Counted from the first letter of the stretch, positions 1-4,493 are shown. The stretch: 5,124 bases of DNA from an uncultured Spirochaetaceae bacterium (GCA_902773215.1 CACYDQ010000352.1:1-5124), one strand, 5' to 3'. The notes: generated by a model not told the origin, from the sequence alone. Numbers and translations are program-made.

Positions 1-170
1 CCAAGGCTACGGATATATCGACGAGGACTTGCAGGCTCAGCTTGGTCACGCCCGTCTCTATGTGGCTCATGTGGGTGGTAGAGATGTACTTTTTCAGCGA
101 GCTGCTCCTGGGAAAGGCTTCTTATCTTCCTATACTTTTTTATCCTTTGACCTATCTCTGCGTAGTCCAT
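1..170 (-). pseudogene. XRE-family helix-turn-helix regulator, 5' part, apparently frameshifted
   Basis: Reading leftward from an ATG at 170-168, the protein starts MDYAEIGQRIKKYRKIRSLS and continues QEQLAEKV, the classic first half of an XRE/Cro-C1 DNA-binding domain. Around 84-89 the similarity jumps frame. In the +1 frame the sequence reads STTHMSHIETG followed by VTKLSLQVLVDISVAL, which is the recognition helix and third part of the same fold. Restoring two bases (an extra AC at the ACAT) would rejoin them as LAEKVHISTTHMSHIETG. The original frame stays open to the window edge, but its residues (HLYHPHEPHRDG) no longer look like an HTH. Such proteins are usually small cytoplasmic repressors. 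The gene runs off the left end, so the rest cannot be judged. A sequencing error is the alternative to real decay. Confidence 0.7.
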
Positions 171-198
171 AACTGCCTATGTGGTTAAACTTACTTGA

Positions 199-225
199 AT
201 TATATAGGCTGTTTTCAGCCTATAT
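199..225 (-). promoter_or_regulatory. Palindrome overlapping a -10 box upstream of the XRE gene
   Basis: ATATAGGCTG (202-211) and CAGCCTATAT (216-225) form a perfect 10-bp inverted repeat around TTTT. On the minus strand a TATAAT (204-199) lies at its downstream edge, about 29 nt before the XRE start codon. No good -35 sits at standard spacing: TTGAAC at 232-227 is about 22 bp away. A palindrome over the promoter of an XRE gene fits an autoregulatory operator. A stem-loop in either transcript is the alternative. Confidence 0.4.
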
Positions 226-251
226 GGTTCAAAAAACTGCACGAAAAGCTT

Positions 252-273
252 AAAAAGTCGCCTGTCAGGCGAC
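252..273 (-). terminator. Probable minus-strand intrinsic terminator
   Basis: GTCGCCT (257-263) and AGGCGAC (267-273) make a GC-rich 7-bp stem with a 3-nt loop. Read on the minus strand the stem is followed directly by TTTTT (256-252) and then AAGCTTTT, the layout of a rho-independent terminator. No minus-strand gene lies immediately upstream of it, so it may insulate the XRE gene from antisense transcription or be left over from a lost gene. Confidence 0.45.
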
Positions 274-333
274 CATTTGTCCGCCGGAACAGGATATGAT
301 AAGGGCAACTTTGATGAACGAAGGGAGATATTT

Positions 334-468
334 ATGGCAGAACTGCTCATAAAGACAGGCGCGAACGTGAACGCAAAGGACAGCTCCGGCTCCACCGCCC
401 TCATGTACGCGGAGATGAACGGGGCAACGAAGGTCGCCTCCGTCCTGCGGAAGCACGGCGCGAAGTGA
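334..468 (+). CDS. Ankyrin-repeat protein, C-terminal remnant (44 aa)
   Basis: The ATG at 334 has a strong Shine-Dalgarno sequence (AAGGGAG, 321-327) about 6 nt upstream. The peptide begins MAELLIKTGANVNAKD, the second helix and loop of one ankyrin repeat. It continues with one more repeat (DSSGSTALMYAEMNGATKVA, then SVLRKHGAK) and stops, as the end of a larger ankyrin protein would. One and a half repeats are too few to fold as a normal ankyrin stack. The frame is open back to 208 and a TTG at 277 could extend it as SAGTGYDKGNFDERREIF, but that part has only weak ankyrin character. It is therefore probably a decayed remnant, though the good ribosome site means a short peptide could still be made. 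It lies 52 nt before the exported-protein gene and could be co-transcribed with it. Confidence 0.5.
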   Translation: MAELLIKTGANVNAKDSSGSTALMYAEMNGATKVASVLRKHGAK

Positions 469-520
469 ATGTGGACTACAGTCGGCCCGGACAGGCTGGC
501 AAGATATTATGGAGGAAAAT

Positions 521-1426
521 ATGAAAAGAAAGCTGTCATTCTTGTTGGTTCTGTGCTCGCTGGCTTCGTTCTGCTTTGCGATTACAGAAAAGTTCACACA
601 TGGGAATTACAATATTATCTATGCTCCTATCAATCTGGTGGACAATGACTTTCTGGGGTCGAATTTCTTTGTGAGGAACACCATCGGTGGCAAAGACATG
701 AACGTGGAGATTTTCCATCAGTTGAAGGCAATGGTGGAATCGGGAGCCAAGACAGGCGAAGTTGACAAAGATATAAAGAAAAAGCTCAAGAAGAAGCAGG
801 GCGAGCTGGCCATGACTCCCTACATTGCGAATGACGGCAAAATTTGGTATTCGGTATATGACAAGCAGAAAAATAATTTTGTCACATACGAATTCCAGCT
901 TGAGGCTGACAAAGACGCGAACGCTCTGTATGAGGAATACTCAAAGCAATACGACCAGTACGCGACCAAGATAGCCGAATGTAACAAGACGATAGAAATC
1001 TGTTCTTCGCCTACGATAAAGCAGTGGAAAACCAAGCAGGTTCCCTATCAGGCACAGGTTGCGTATACGGTGGATGTCCCGTATGAGGCGGAAGTCGCAT
1101 ACGAAGTGAGTGTTCCCTATGAAGAGTATGAATATGTGAGGGATTGGACTCCAAATGGTTCAACATCATCAGGAAGCGTTGATTATGTTCAGGTGCCTGT
1201 CACCAGGTACCGAACAGAGATACGCTATCGGACGGAGACGCGGTACAGGAAGGAGACCCGCTACCGGACCGAGACAAAATATCGGAATGAATCAGAGAGC
1301 TTCGAGGTTCCCAACTCCCAGTATGACCCCAAAAAGGTCGCCAAGGCAAAAGAAGAACTGAACCAGCTGCAAATCGCACGGGCAGGCATAGAAGCAAAGA
1401 TACAGGACAGATTGCCCTGTGACTGA
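521..1426 (+). CDS. Exported protein with two five-hexad repeat arms, family not recognised
   Basis: The ATG at 521 is preferred over the in-frame ATG at 509 because GGAGG (511-515) is ideally placed for it and overlaps the earlier codon. Residues 1-20 (MKRKLSFLLVLCSLASFCFA) form a signal peptide, probably cleaved after CFA. The Cys at residue 18 has Phe before it, so a lipobox is unlikely. After a mixed N-terminal region comes a helix of roughly residues 132-160. Residues 174-203 hold five hexads of type V-(P/A)-Y-x-x-x, mostly acidic. A short linker containing TPNGSTSSGS follows. Residues 229-258 hold five hexads of type (R/K)-Y-R-x-E-x, mostly basic. A Lys/Glu/Gln-rich helix (about 271-297) ends the protein. 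The symmetry suggests a long hairpin of two charge-complementary strands on a helical base, located outside the cytoplasm; that is inference. The product is 301 aa. I do not recognise the family and assign no function. Confidence 0.85.
   Translation: MKRKLSFLLVLCSLASFCFAITEKFTHGNYNIIYAPINLVDNDFLGSNFFVRNTIGGKDMNVEIFHQLKAMVESGAKTGEVDKDIKKKLKKKQGELAMTPYIANDGKIWYSVYDKQKNNFVTYEFQLEADKDANALYEEYSKQYDQYATKIAECNKTIEICSSPTIKQWKTKQVPYQAQVAYTVDVPYEAEVAYEVSVPYEEYEYVRDWTPNGSTSSGSVDYVQVPVTRYRTEIRYRTETRYRKETRYRTETKYRNESESFEVPNSQYDPKKVAKAKEELNQLQIARAGIEAKIQDRLPCD
1040..1129 (+). repeat. Arm 1: five tandem hexads, VPYxxx/VAYxxx
   Basis: The five 18-bp units encode VPYQAQ, VAYTVD, VPYEAE, VAYEVS and VPYEEY. 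The Val-x-Tyr register is kept in all five, while the codons for Val, Pro and Tyr vary between units. Glu dominates the other positions in the later units, making this arm acidic. Confidence 0.8.
1205..1294 (+). repeat. Arm 2: five tandem hexads, RYRTEx
   Basis: The five 18-bp units encode RYRTEI, RYRTET, RYRKET, RYRTET and KYRNES. Arg codons (AGG, CGA, CGC, CGG, CGG, CGG) and Tyr codons (TAC, TAT) differ between units, so the repeat is conserved as protein more than as DNA. This arm is basic and has the same length and period as arm 1. Confidence 0.85.
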
Positions 1427-1516
1427 CTGGAGGACGGACAGCTTGATGAAGATTTCTGGCACGTCTATCTATCCGAGTTTTGAGAAGGCTAATTGTATCA
1501 TAGAGGATATGCTTTT

Positions 1517-1855
1517 ATGGAATCTGTTACGATAAATGGAGAGCGGTTTAACATAAAAATGAATCTGCAAGATTTTGTACAGTTTACAATGAAGAAATTG
1601 TTTTCTTTAAATGCCATTTCAGATTCAGAATTAGAGCTGTTACAGGATAAAGATTACTGCAAAATAAAATTCAACCTAAATTACCCTTTACTTTCAAAAG
1701 ACAAAGAAGCTTTTGCGAGTGACATAAAGCATGTTCGTTATTATGCGAAGGAAACATTTTTCGAAGAAGGCTTTTATCTCTGCAATCATTGGTTTCCTGA
1801 ACAGAACGAAGAACCTTTTGCAAAATGGCTGGAAGAACTTGCATCCAATGCATAA
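1517..1855 (+). CDS. Orphan protein of 112 aa, family not recognised
   Basis: This AT-rich gene stands out from its GC-richer neighbours. The ATG at 1517 (MESVTINGERF) has AGAGG about 10 nt upstream. A TTG at 1493 with AGAAGG 4 nt upstream would add eight residues (LYHRGYAF) and cannot be excluded. The protein looks soluble with no signal peptide. A helical, Phe-rich stretch (residues 16-45) is followed by DYCKIKFNLNYPLL (46-59), then VRYYAKETFF (73-82), then FYLCNHWFPEQNEEPFAKWL (86-105). The last part reads like the end of a small winged-helix or recognition domain normally fused to something larger, so the gene may be a detached domain. Its stop lies 14 nt before the next small gene, suggesting one transcript. 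No function is assigned. Confidence 0.65.
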   Translation: MESVTINGERFNIKMNLQDFVQFTMKKLFSLNAISDSELELLQDKDYCKIKFNLNYPLLSKDKEAFASDIKHVRYYAKETFFEEGFYLCNHWFPEQNEEPFAKWLEELASNA

Positions 1856-1869
1856 TCAACGAGGAGACC

Positions 1870-1965
1870 ATGACAGACTACATTGTATTCGACCCCAAAG
1901 AATTTGGAGATGAAATAAAACGCGAGTCAGAACAACTTCAGGCCTGGCGGGATGAGCTGCACTGA
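1870..1965 (+). CDS. Mini-gene of 31 aa with strong ribosome site
   Basis: GAGGAGA (1861-1867) sits just before the ATG at 1870, a strong ribosome binding site for so short a gene. The peptide begins MTDYIVFDPKEFGDEIKRES and continues EQLQAWRDELH to a TGA, with an acidic helical second half. It follows the 112-aa gene by 14 nt. It could be a genuine small protein or the first codons of a longer gene cut off by an early stop. The peptide is not recognised. Confidence 0.4.
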   Translation: MTDYIVFDPKEFGDEIKRESEQLQAWRDELH

Positions 1966-1984
1966 TTTTTTTCCAGACAATTCG

Positions 1985-2011
1985 ACCGGGAGATTCAACC
2001 TCTCCCGGTTT
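1985..2011 (+). terminator. Hairpin closing the 521-1965 gene run
   Basis: ACCGGGAGA (1985-1993) and TCTCCCGGT (2001-2009) form a perfect 9-bp GC-rich stem with a 7-nt loop. It is followed by only a short T stretch (TTTCCCCT). It lies 20 nt after the last small stop codon, so it is a probable but weak-tailed plus-strand terminator. Confidence 0.5.
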
Positions 2012-2044
2012 CCCCTGTCCTTCAGCCAGAACTCCACAAAGACG

Positions 2045-2073
2045 CTGACAAAATCCCGGAGCTGTGATATAGT
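2045..2073 (+). promoter_or_regulatory. Sigma-70-type promoter driving a truncated gene
   Basis: CTGACA (2045-2050) and TATAGT (2068-2073) are separated by exactly 17 bp, and TG at 2065-2066 gives an extended -10. The strong Shine-Dalgarno AGGGAGGTGAG begins at 2078, right at the expected transcript start, and leads to the ATG at 2092. Confidence 0.6.
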
Positions 2074-2091
2074 GTTTAGGGAGGTGAGAAC

Positions 2092-2130
2092 ATGGTCTCT
2101 GTAAACGGATATTTTGACGGCACGGCATGC
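2092..2130 (+). pseudogene. Antitoxin-like gene start, truncated after about 13 codons
   Basis: AGGGAGGTGAG precedes the ATG at 2092. The peptide starts MVSVNGYFDGTAC, which resembles from memory the N-terminus of small antitoxin-like proteins that begin with a (V/I)-(N/D)-G-(F/Y)-(F/Y)-D-G strand. After that the frame runs as non-descript sequence (TASSLTAAPSARNLSD) antisense to the 3' end of the ATPase gene and stops at 2230-2232. The promoter, ribosome site and first codons survive while the body and any partner toxin are missing. A deletion or insertion joint therefore probably lies between about 2125 and 2144. Family assignment from 13 residues is weak. Confidence 0.45.
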
Positions 2131-2143
2131 ACAGCGTCATCGC

Positions 2144-3376
2144 TCACAGCGGCCCCTTCAGCAAGAAATCTTTCAGATGCACGATGCGGATTCCGCTGTC
2201 ATCCGTCCCGGTCACGAGCTCGTCCAGCGTGACTACATACTTGGGGTAGTTGTCTTTTATGGCACGGAGGTTGCCCAGCTCGCGGTCGCTGTCGTCAGGC
2301 AGGGGCCGGCAAACCTGGACGTATACGCGCTCATTGTGGAGCATCGCCACAAAATCTATTTCCCTATCGCCAAGTTTGCCGATGTAAACATCATACCCCC
2401 GGCGACGGAGTTCCAGGTACACGATGTTTTCCAAAACTGCTGCCACGGCCTTCTGATTGAAACCAAGCTGGCTGTATTTGAACGAGACATCAGAAAGATA
2501 GAATTTCTCCTGCGTTTTCAGGACTTCCTTTCCTTGTAAATCATACCGCCTGCAACGGTAGATGACAAGAGCCTCTTCCAGCCAGGCAAGATAATTGTAA
2601 ATACTTTCGATTGCGACCGCCCGGAACTGGCTTTTGAAGAAATCGAAAATCGTTTTTGCGGAAAATGTTTTGCCCAGGTAATCGCAGACAAAACTGGTGA
2701 CACGGTTGAACATATCAATATTCGTGATGTTGTGCCTCTGGGAAATATCCCTCGTTACGACCGTTGCGTAAATTCCGTCAACAATCTGATATGCGTCCTC
2801 TTGATTGTAATTCGAGCGCGAGACGAGCGGGAACGCACCCATGCGGATGTATTTCATGATAAGCCTGTCTCTGTCGCTGTCGTTTCCTGCAAATTTCTGG
2901 AAGTCAATGTATTCTGAGAACGAGAGCGTGAAGACAGGGATAGAGACGAAACGGCCGGAAAGGTAGCTTGAGATTTCTGAAGAAAGAACCTTTGAGTTGG
3001 AGCCTGTGACATATATGTCCGTGTCAAATTCTTCAAAGATGCTGTTTATGGATTTTTCCCACCCGTCAACCTCCTGGACCTCATCCAAGAAGAGGTAGCA
3101 TCGTTTGTCGCTCACCTGCACCGCAGATTTGAGGTCCTCGTACATATCGCGGGCAGAAAAGTTGTCCGGCAATTCCATCGAAGTGTACCTGCGACTGATA
3201 ATCTGTTTTTCTTCTATGTCCAGCCTTTGCAGTTCTTGTGCATACAGTTCCAGAATCTTTGATTTCCCCGCACGGCGTACTCCGCATAAAATCTTTATGA
3301 TGTGAGAATCCTTGAATCTGTTCAGAATGTCCATGTAAAGAGGTCGTTCCAGGATAGGTTCGTTCAGCTCGGCCAT
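2144..3376 (-). CDS. AAA_14/DUF4143 ATPase
   Basis: The product is a 410-aa cytoplasmic P-loop ATPase with AAA_14 and DUF4143 halves, a common and poorly understood bacterial family with ATP-binding and nuclease-like parts. From the ATG at 3376, Walker A is GVRRAGKS (32-39) and Walker B is CYLFLDEVQ (93-101). A sensor-like YVTGSNS is at 122-128 and GRFVSIPVFTLSFSEY at 141-156 is typical of the family. DUF4143 covers about 200-370 with LENIVYLEL (315-323), REIDFVA (338-344) and VYVQVCRPL (351-359). The last two match a PD-(D/E)xK core, but the usual Lys is Cys, so nuclease activity is doubtful. The ATG at 3376 is chosen over a TTG at 3406 because the predicted -10 box lies between them. No Shine-Dalgarno sequence precedes the ATG. 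The gene diverges from the 87-aa membrane-protein gene across a palindrome array. Length is normal for the family and it looks intact. Confidence 0.9.
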   Translation of the reverse strand: MAELNEPILERPLYMDILNRFKDSHIIKILCGVRRAGKSKILELYAQELQRLDIEEKQIISRRYTSMELPDNFSARDMYEDLKSAVQVSDKRCYLFLDEVQEVDGWEKSINSIFEEFDTDIYVTGSNSKVLSSEISSYLSGRFVSIPVFTLSFSEYIDFQKFAGNDSDRDRLIMKYIRMGAFPLVSRSNYNQEDAYQIVDGIYATVVTRDISQRHNITNIDMFNRVTSFVCDYLGKTFSAKTIFDFFKSQFRAVAIESIYNYLAWLEEALVIYRCRRYDLQGKEVLKTQEKFYLSDVSFKYSQLGFNQKAVAAVLENIVYLELRRRGYDVYIGKLGDREIDFVAMLHNERVYVQVCRPLPDDSDRELGNLRAIKDNYPKYVVTLDELVTGTDDSGIRIVHLKDFLLKGPL

Positions 3377-3383
3377 ACGTACG

Positions 3384-3411
3384 ATTCTAACCGAAAAACG
3401 TGGCAAATCAA
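3384..3411 (-). promoter_or_regulatory. ATPase promoter, predicted leaderless
   Basis: On the minus strand TTGATT (3411-3406) and TAGAAT (3389-3384) are 16 bp apart. Only 7 nt separate the -10 box from the ATG at 3376, so transcription should start at or next to the A of the start codon. The palindrome half-site at 3399-3389 lies between the two boxes and touches the -10, where a bound protein would block RNA polymerase. Confidence 0.5.
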
Positions 3412-3521
3412 GAAGTTTTTCGGTTTTGAACTGAAAAACTTTAGTTGTTCAGGTGTTTTTTCGGTTTTAGACTGAAAAACTTTGATGATTCGGGGAGTTT
3501 TTCTGTTGGAAACTGAAAAAG
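3389..3521. repeat. Array of 25-bp palindromes at 41-bp spacing
   Basis: Three full units lie at 3415-3439, 3456-3480 and 3497-3521. Each has an 11-bp left arm like GTTTTTCGGTT, a 3-bp centre and an 11-bp right arm like AACTGAAAAAC. Unit starts are exactly 41 bp apart, close to four helical turns. A fourth right-arm half-site (AACCGAAAAAC, 3389-3399) lies 40 bp before the right arm of the first full unit. The 16-bp spacers share only a loose TTTxxTxxTTCxGG pattern. The array fills the space between the two divergent promoters and is best read as a set of operators on one face of the DNA. Which protein binds is unknown. Confidence 0.85.
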
Positions 3522-3522
3522 C

Positions 3523-3551
3523 TTGGAAAAACCTGCAAAATCTGCTATAAT
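3523..3551 (+). promoter_or_regulatory. Promoter of the 87-aa membrane protein, predicted leaderless
   Basis: TTGGAA (3523-3528) and TATAAT (3546-3551) are 17 bp apart with TG at 3543-3544 (extended -10). Only 6 nt separate the -10 from the ATG at 3558, so the transcript should begin at or beside the start codon. The last palindrome ends at 3521, one base before the -35 box. Confidence 0.65.
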
Positions 3552-3552
3552 C

Positions 3553-3564
3553 GCACCATGGTGC
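3553..3564. promoter_or_regulatory. Perfect 12-bp palindrome over the start codon
   Basis: GCACCATGGTGC is its own reverse complement and is centred on the ATG of the 87-aa gene at the predicted transcription start. It is followed by TGCATGCA (3562-3569), another perfect palindrome. It could be a separate operator, or chance given how short it is. Confidence 0.25.
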
Positions 3565-3821
3565 ATGCAGGACAGTTTGTTCCAGTTATTGGGATTATCG
3601 GCGGTGCGGACGGCCCGACAACGATTTATGTCTCTGACGGGTATTTTTTCCAAATCGCAGCGATTCTCTTTGCCGTTTTGTTTTTCCTGGCAGTTCTTGG
3701 ATTCATACGAAGCATAAAAAAGAGAAAGCGAATCAGGGCCATCGTATATGGAGCAATCATCGCGGCATTTGTTTTTCTTGCCGTAGCTGTCACGGTTTTG
3801 GTCACCAGACAAAGTTTCTGA
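3558..3821 (+). CDS. Small two-helix membrane protein with decarboxylase beta-subunit motif
   Basis: The 87-aa product carries IGIIGGADGPTTIYVSD at residues 11-27. This matches the GGADGPT-(T/S)-I-(F/Y)-V signature of the beta subunits of sodium-pumping decarboxylases (OadB/GcdB/MmdB), membrane proteins of several hundred residues. Here the motif is followed only by a hydrophobic helix (about 30-50), a very basic loop RSIKKRKRIR (51-60) and a second helix (about 61-83). The positive-inside rule puts the loop in the cytoplasm and both ends outside. The protein is far too short to be a sodium pump and no alpha or gamma subunit is nearby, so the name decarboxylase should not be transferred. The ATG at 3558 follows a strong promoter by 6 nt with no Shine-Dalgarno sequence. 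Function is unknown; pairing with the divergent ATPase is suggested only by the shared control region. Confidence 0.8.
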   Translation: MVHAGQFVPVIGIIGGADGPTTIYVSDGYFFQIAAILFAVLFFLAVLGFIRSIKKRKRIRAIVYGAIIAAFVFLAVAVTVLVTRQSF

Positions 3822-3822
3822 A

Positions 3823-3909
3823 TTATCCTGTGCAGGCTGAACGGGTCAATATAGCAAGCCGAACATCCAGAGGGGCATCCAGCATCTTATAGTATGCGTC
3901 GTTATCCAT
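3823..3909 (-). CDS. Mini-ORF of 28 aa, possibly a truncated gene start
   Basis: AAGGGG (3922-3917 on the minus strand) stands about 7 nt before the ATG at 3909, a good ribosome site. The peptide begins MDNDAYYKMLDAPLDVRLAI and continues LTRSACTG to a TAA, one base beyond the stop of the convergent 87-aa gene. The start resembles the N-terminus of small HTH or transposase-like proteins, so it may be a cut-off gene, but this is a weak memory-based impression. It lies just downstream of the GNAT terminator, so it would need its own promoter; none is clear. Confidence 0.3.
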   Translation of the reverse strand: MDNDAYYKMLDAPLDVRLAILTRSACTG

Positions 3910-3930
3910 GTGACACCCCTTCTGGCTGGG

Positions 3931-3950
3931 AAAAAAGTGTTTCCAAACAC
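3931..3950 (-). terminator. Intrinsic terminator of the hydrolase/GNAT operon
   Basis: On the minus strand GTGTTT (3950-3945) and AAACAC (3942-3937) form a short stem around GG (or a 5-bp stem with a 4-nt loop), followed at once by TTTTTT (3936-3931). It overlaps the first base of the GNAT stop codon. The stem is short, so it may be only moderately efficient. Confidence 0.6.
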
Positions 3951-4483
3951 TATTCTGCCGTGCAGCCTGTTCCGCCGCCGGGATTGGCTATCCTGACGAA
4001 GTATTTGTCCTCGTTCTCGCTGACAATCCTGCCGCCATTGTTCAGCATCACGTGCAGCGAGGCAGGGTTGTCCCTGTTCACGCGCAGGTAGAACTCGCTC
4101 TCCGGGACTATATGACGTGCAGCTTCCAGCGTCAGCCGCAGTCCCTCCGTCCCGTAGTGCCTGCCGCGGTAGGGCCTCCCGATATAATAGCCGATATGCC
4201 CCGCCCCGTCACGCAGCGCATCCGTAAGATAATGCCGTATCCTGAACTGCCCGACAATCTCAGCTTCATCCCACAGAAACAAGTAGGTCTCAGGCACGAA
4301 GCCTTCCGGCAAACCGATTCCCCGTGCATACCGCATCATGGTAGGCAGGGCAAGCGTCTCAAAATCCTGCCGGGAAATATCATGCCAGGCATTCGTAAGT
4401 CCGTTCTCGTTCTCCGGCATATCTTTTACGAACAGCCATTCCTTCTCAATATCATGCTCGTTCGCTTCTTTCAGGTATATCAT
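3950..4483 (-). CDS. GNAT-family N-acetyltransferase
   Basis: The 177-aa product is a cytoplasmic acetyl-CoA-dependent acyltransferase of the GNAT fold, resembling the predicted acetyltransferases of the COG3981 type. It has the core strand IVGQFRIRHYL (76-86) and then HIGYYIGRPYRGRHYGTEGL (96-115), in which RGRHYGTEG is the acetyl-CoA pyrophosphate-binding loop. LRVNRDNPASLHVMLNNGG (133-151) is the typical Asn-x-(A/S)-S and C-terminal helix region. The acceptor substrate cannot be read from sequence. The ATG at 4483 follows the hydrolase stop by 10 nt, and the gap holds AAGGTGAAGG as ribosome site, so the two are co-transcribed and probably translationally coupled. Length is normal and all core motifs are present. 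Confidence 0.9.
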   Translation of the reverse strand: MIYLKEANEHDIEKEWLFVKDMPENENGLTNAWHDISRQDFETLALPTMMRYARGIGLPEGFVPETYLFLWDEAEIVGQFRIRHYLTDALRDGAGHIGYYIGRPYRGRHYGTEGLRLTLEAARHIVPESEFYLRVNRDNPASLHVMLNNGGRIVSENEDKYFVRIANPGGGTGCTAE

Positions 4484-4493
4484 CCTTCACCTT

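Noticed and set aside
521..580. Lipoprotein signal in the exported protein
   Set aside because: The Cys in LASFC is preceded by Phe, outside the usual small-residue requirement, while the following CFA is a good type I cleavage site.
1446..1535. 29-aa frame beginning MKISGTSIYPSFEKANCI
   Set aside because: GGAGG at 1429-1433 is too far (12 nt) from the ATG, and the frame overlaps the start of the 112-aa gene. It could be another truncated gene start but support is too thin.
2114..2539. 141-aa plus-strand frame antisense to the ATPase
   Set aside because: It has no ribosome site or family resemblance, and the minus-strand frame carries clear AAA_14/DUF4143 motifs.
3377..3406. TTG start at 3406 extending the ATPase by 10 residues
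   Set aside because: The predicted -10 box (3389-3384) and a palindrome half-site fall within this extension, and the family usually starts close to the ATG at 3376.
3389..3521. CRISPR-like array
   Set aside because: The repeats are imperfect palindromes of 25 bp with 16-bp spacers that resemble one another, only three full units exist, and they fill a promoter region. Operators explain this better.
3558..3821. Calling the 87-aa protein a decarboxylase beta subunit
   Set aside because: Only the GGADGPT motif is shared. Length, helix number and absence of partner subunits rule out a functional pump.
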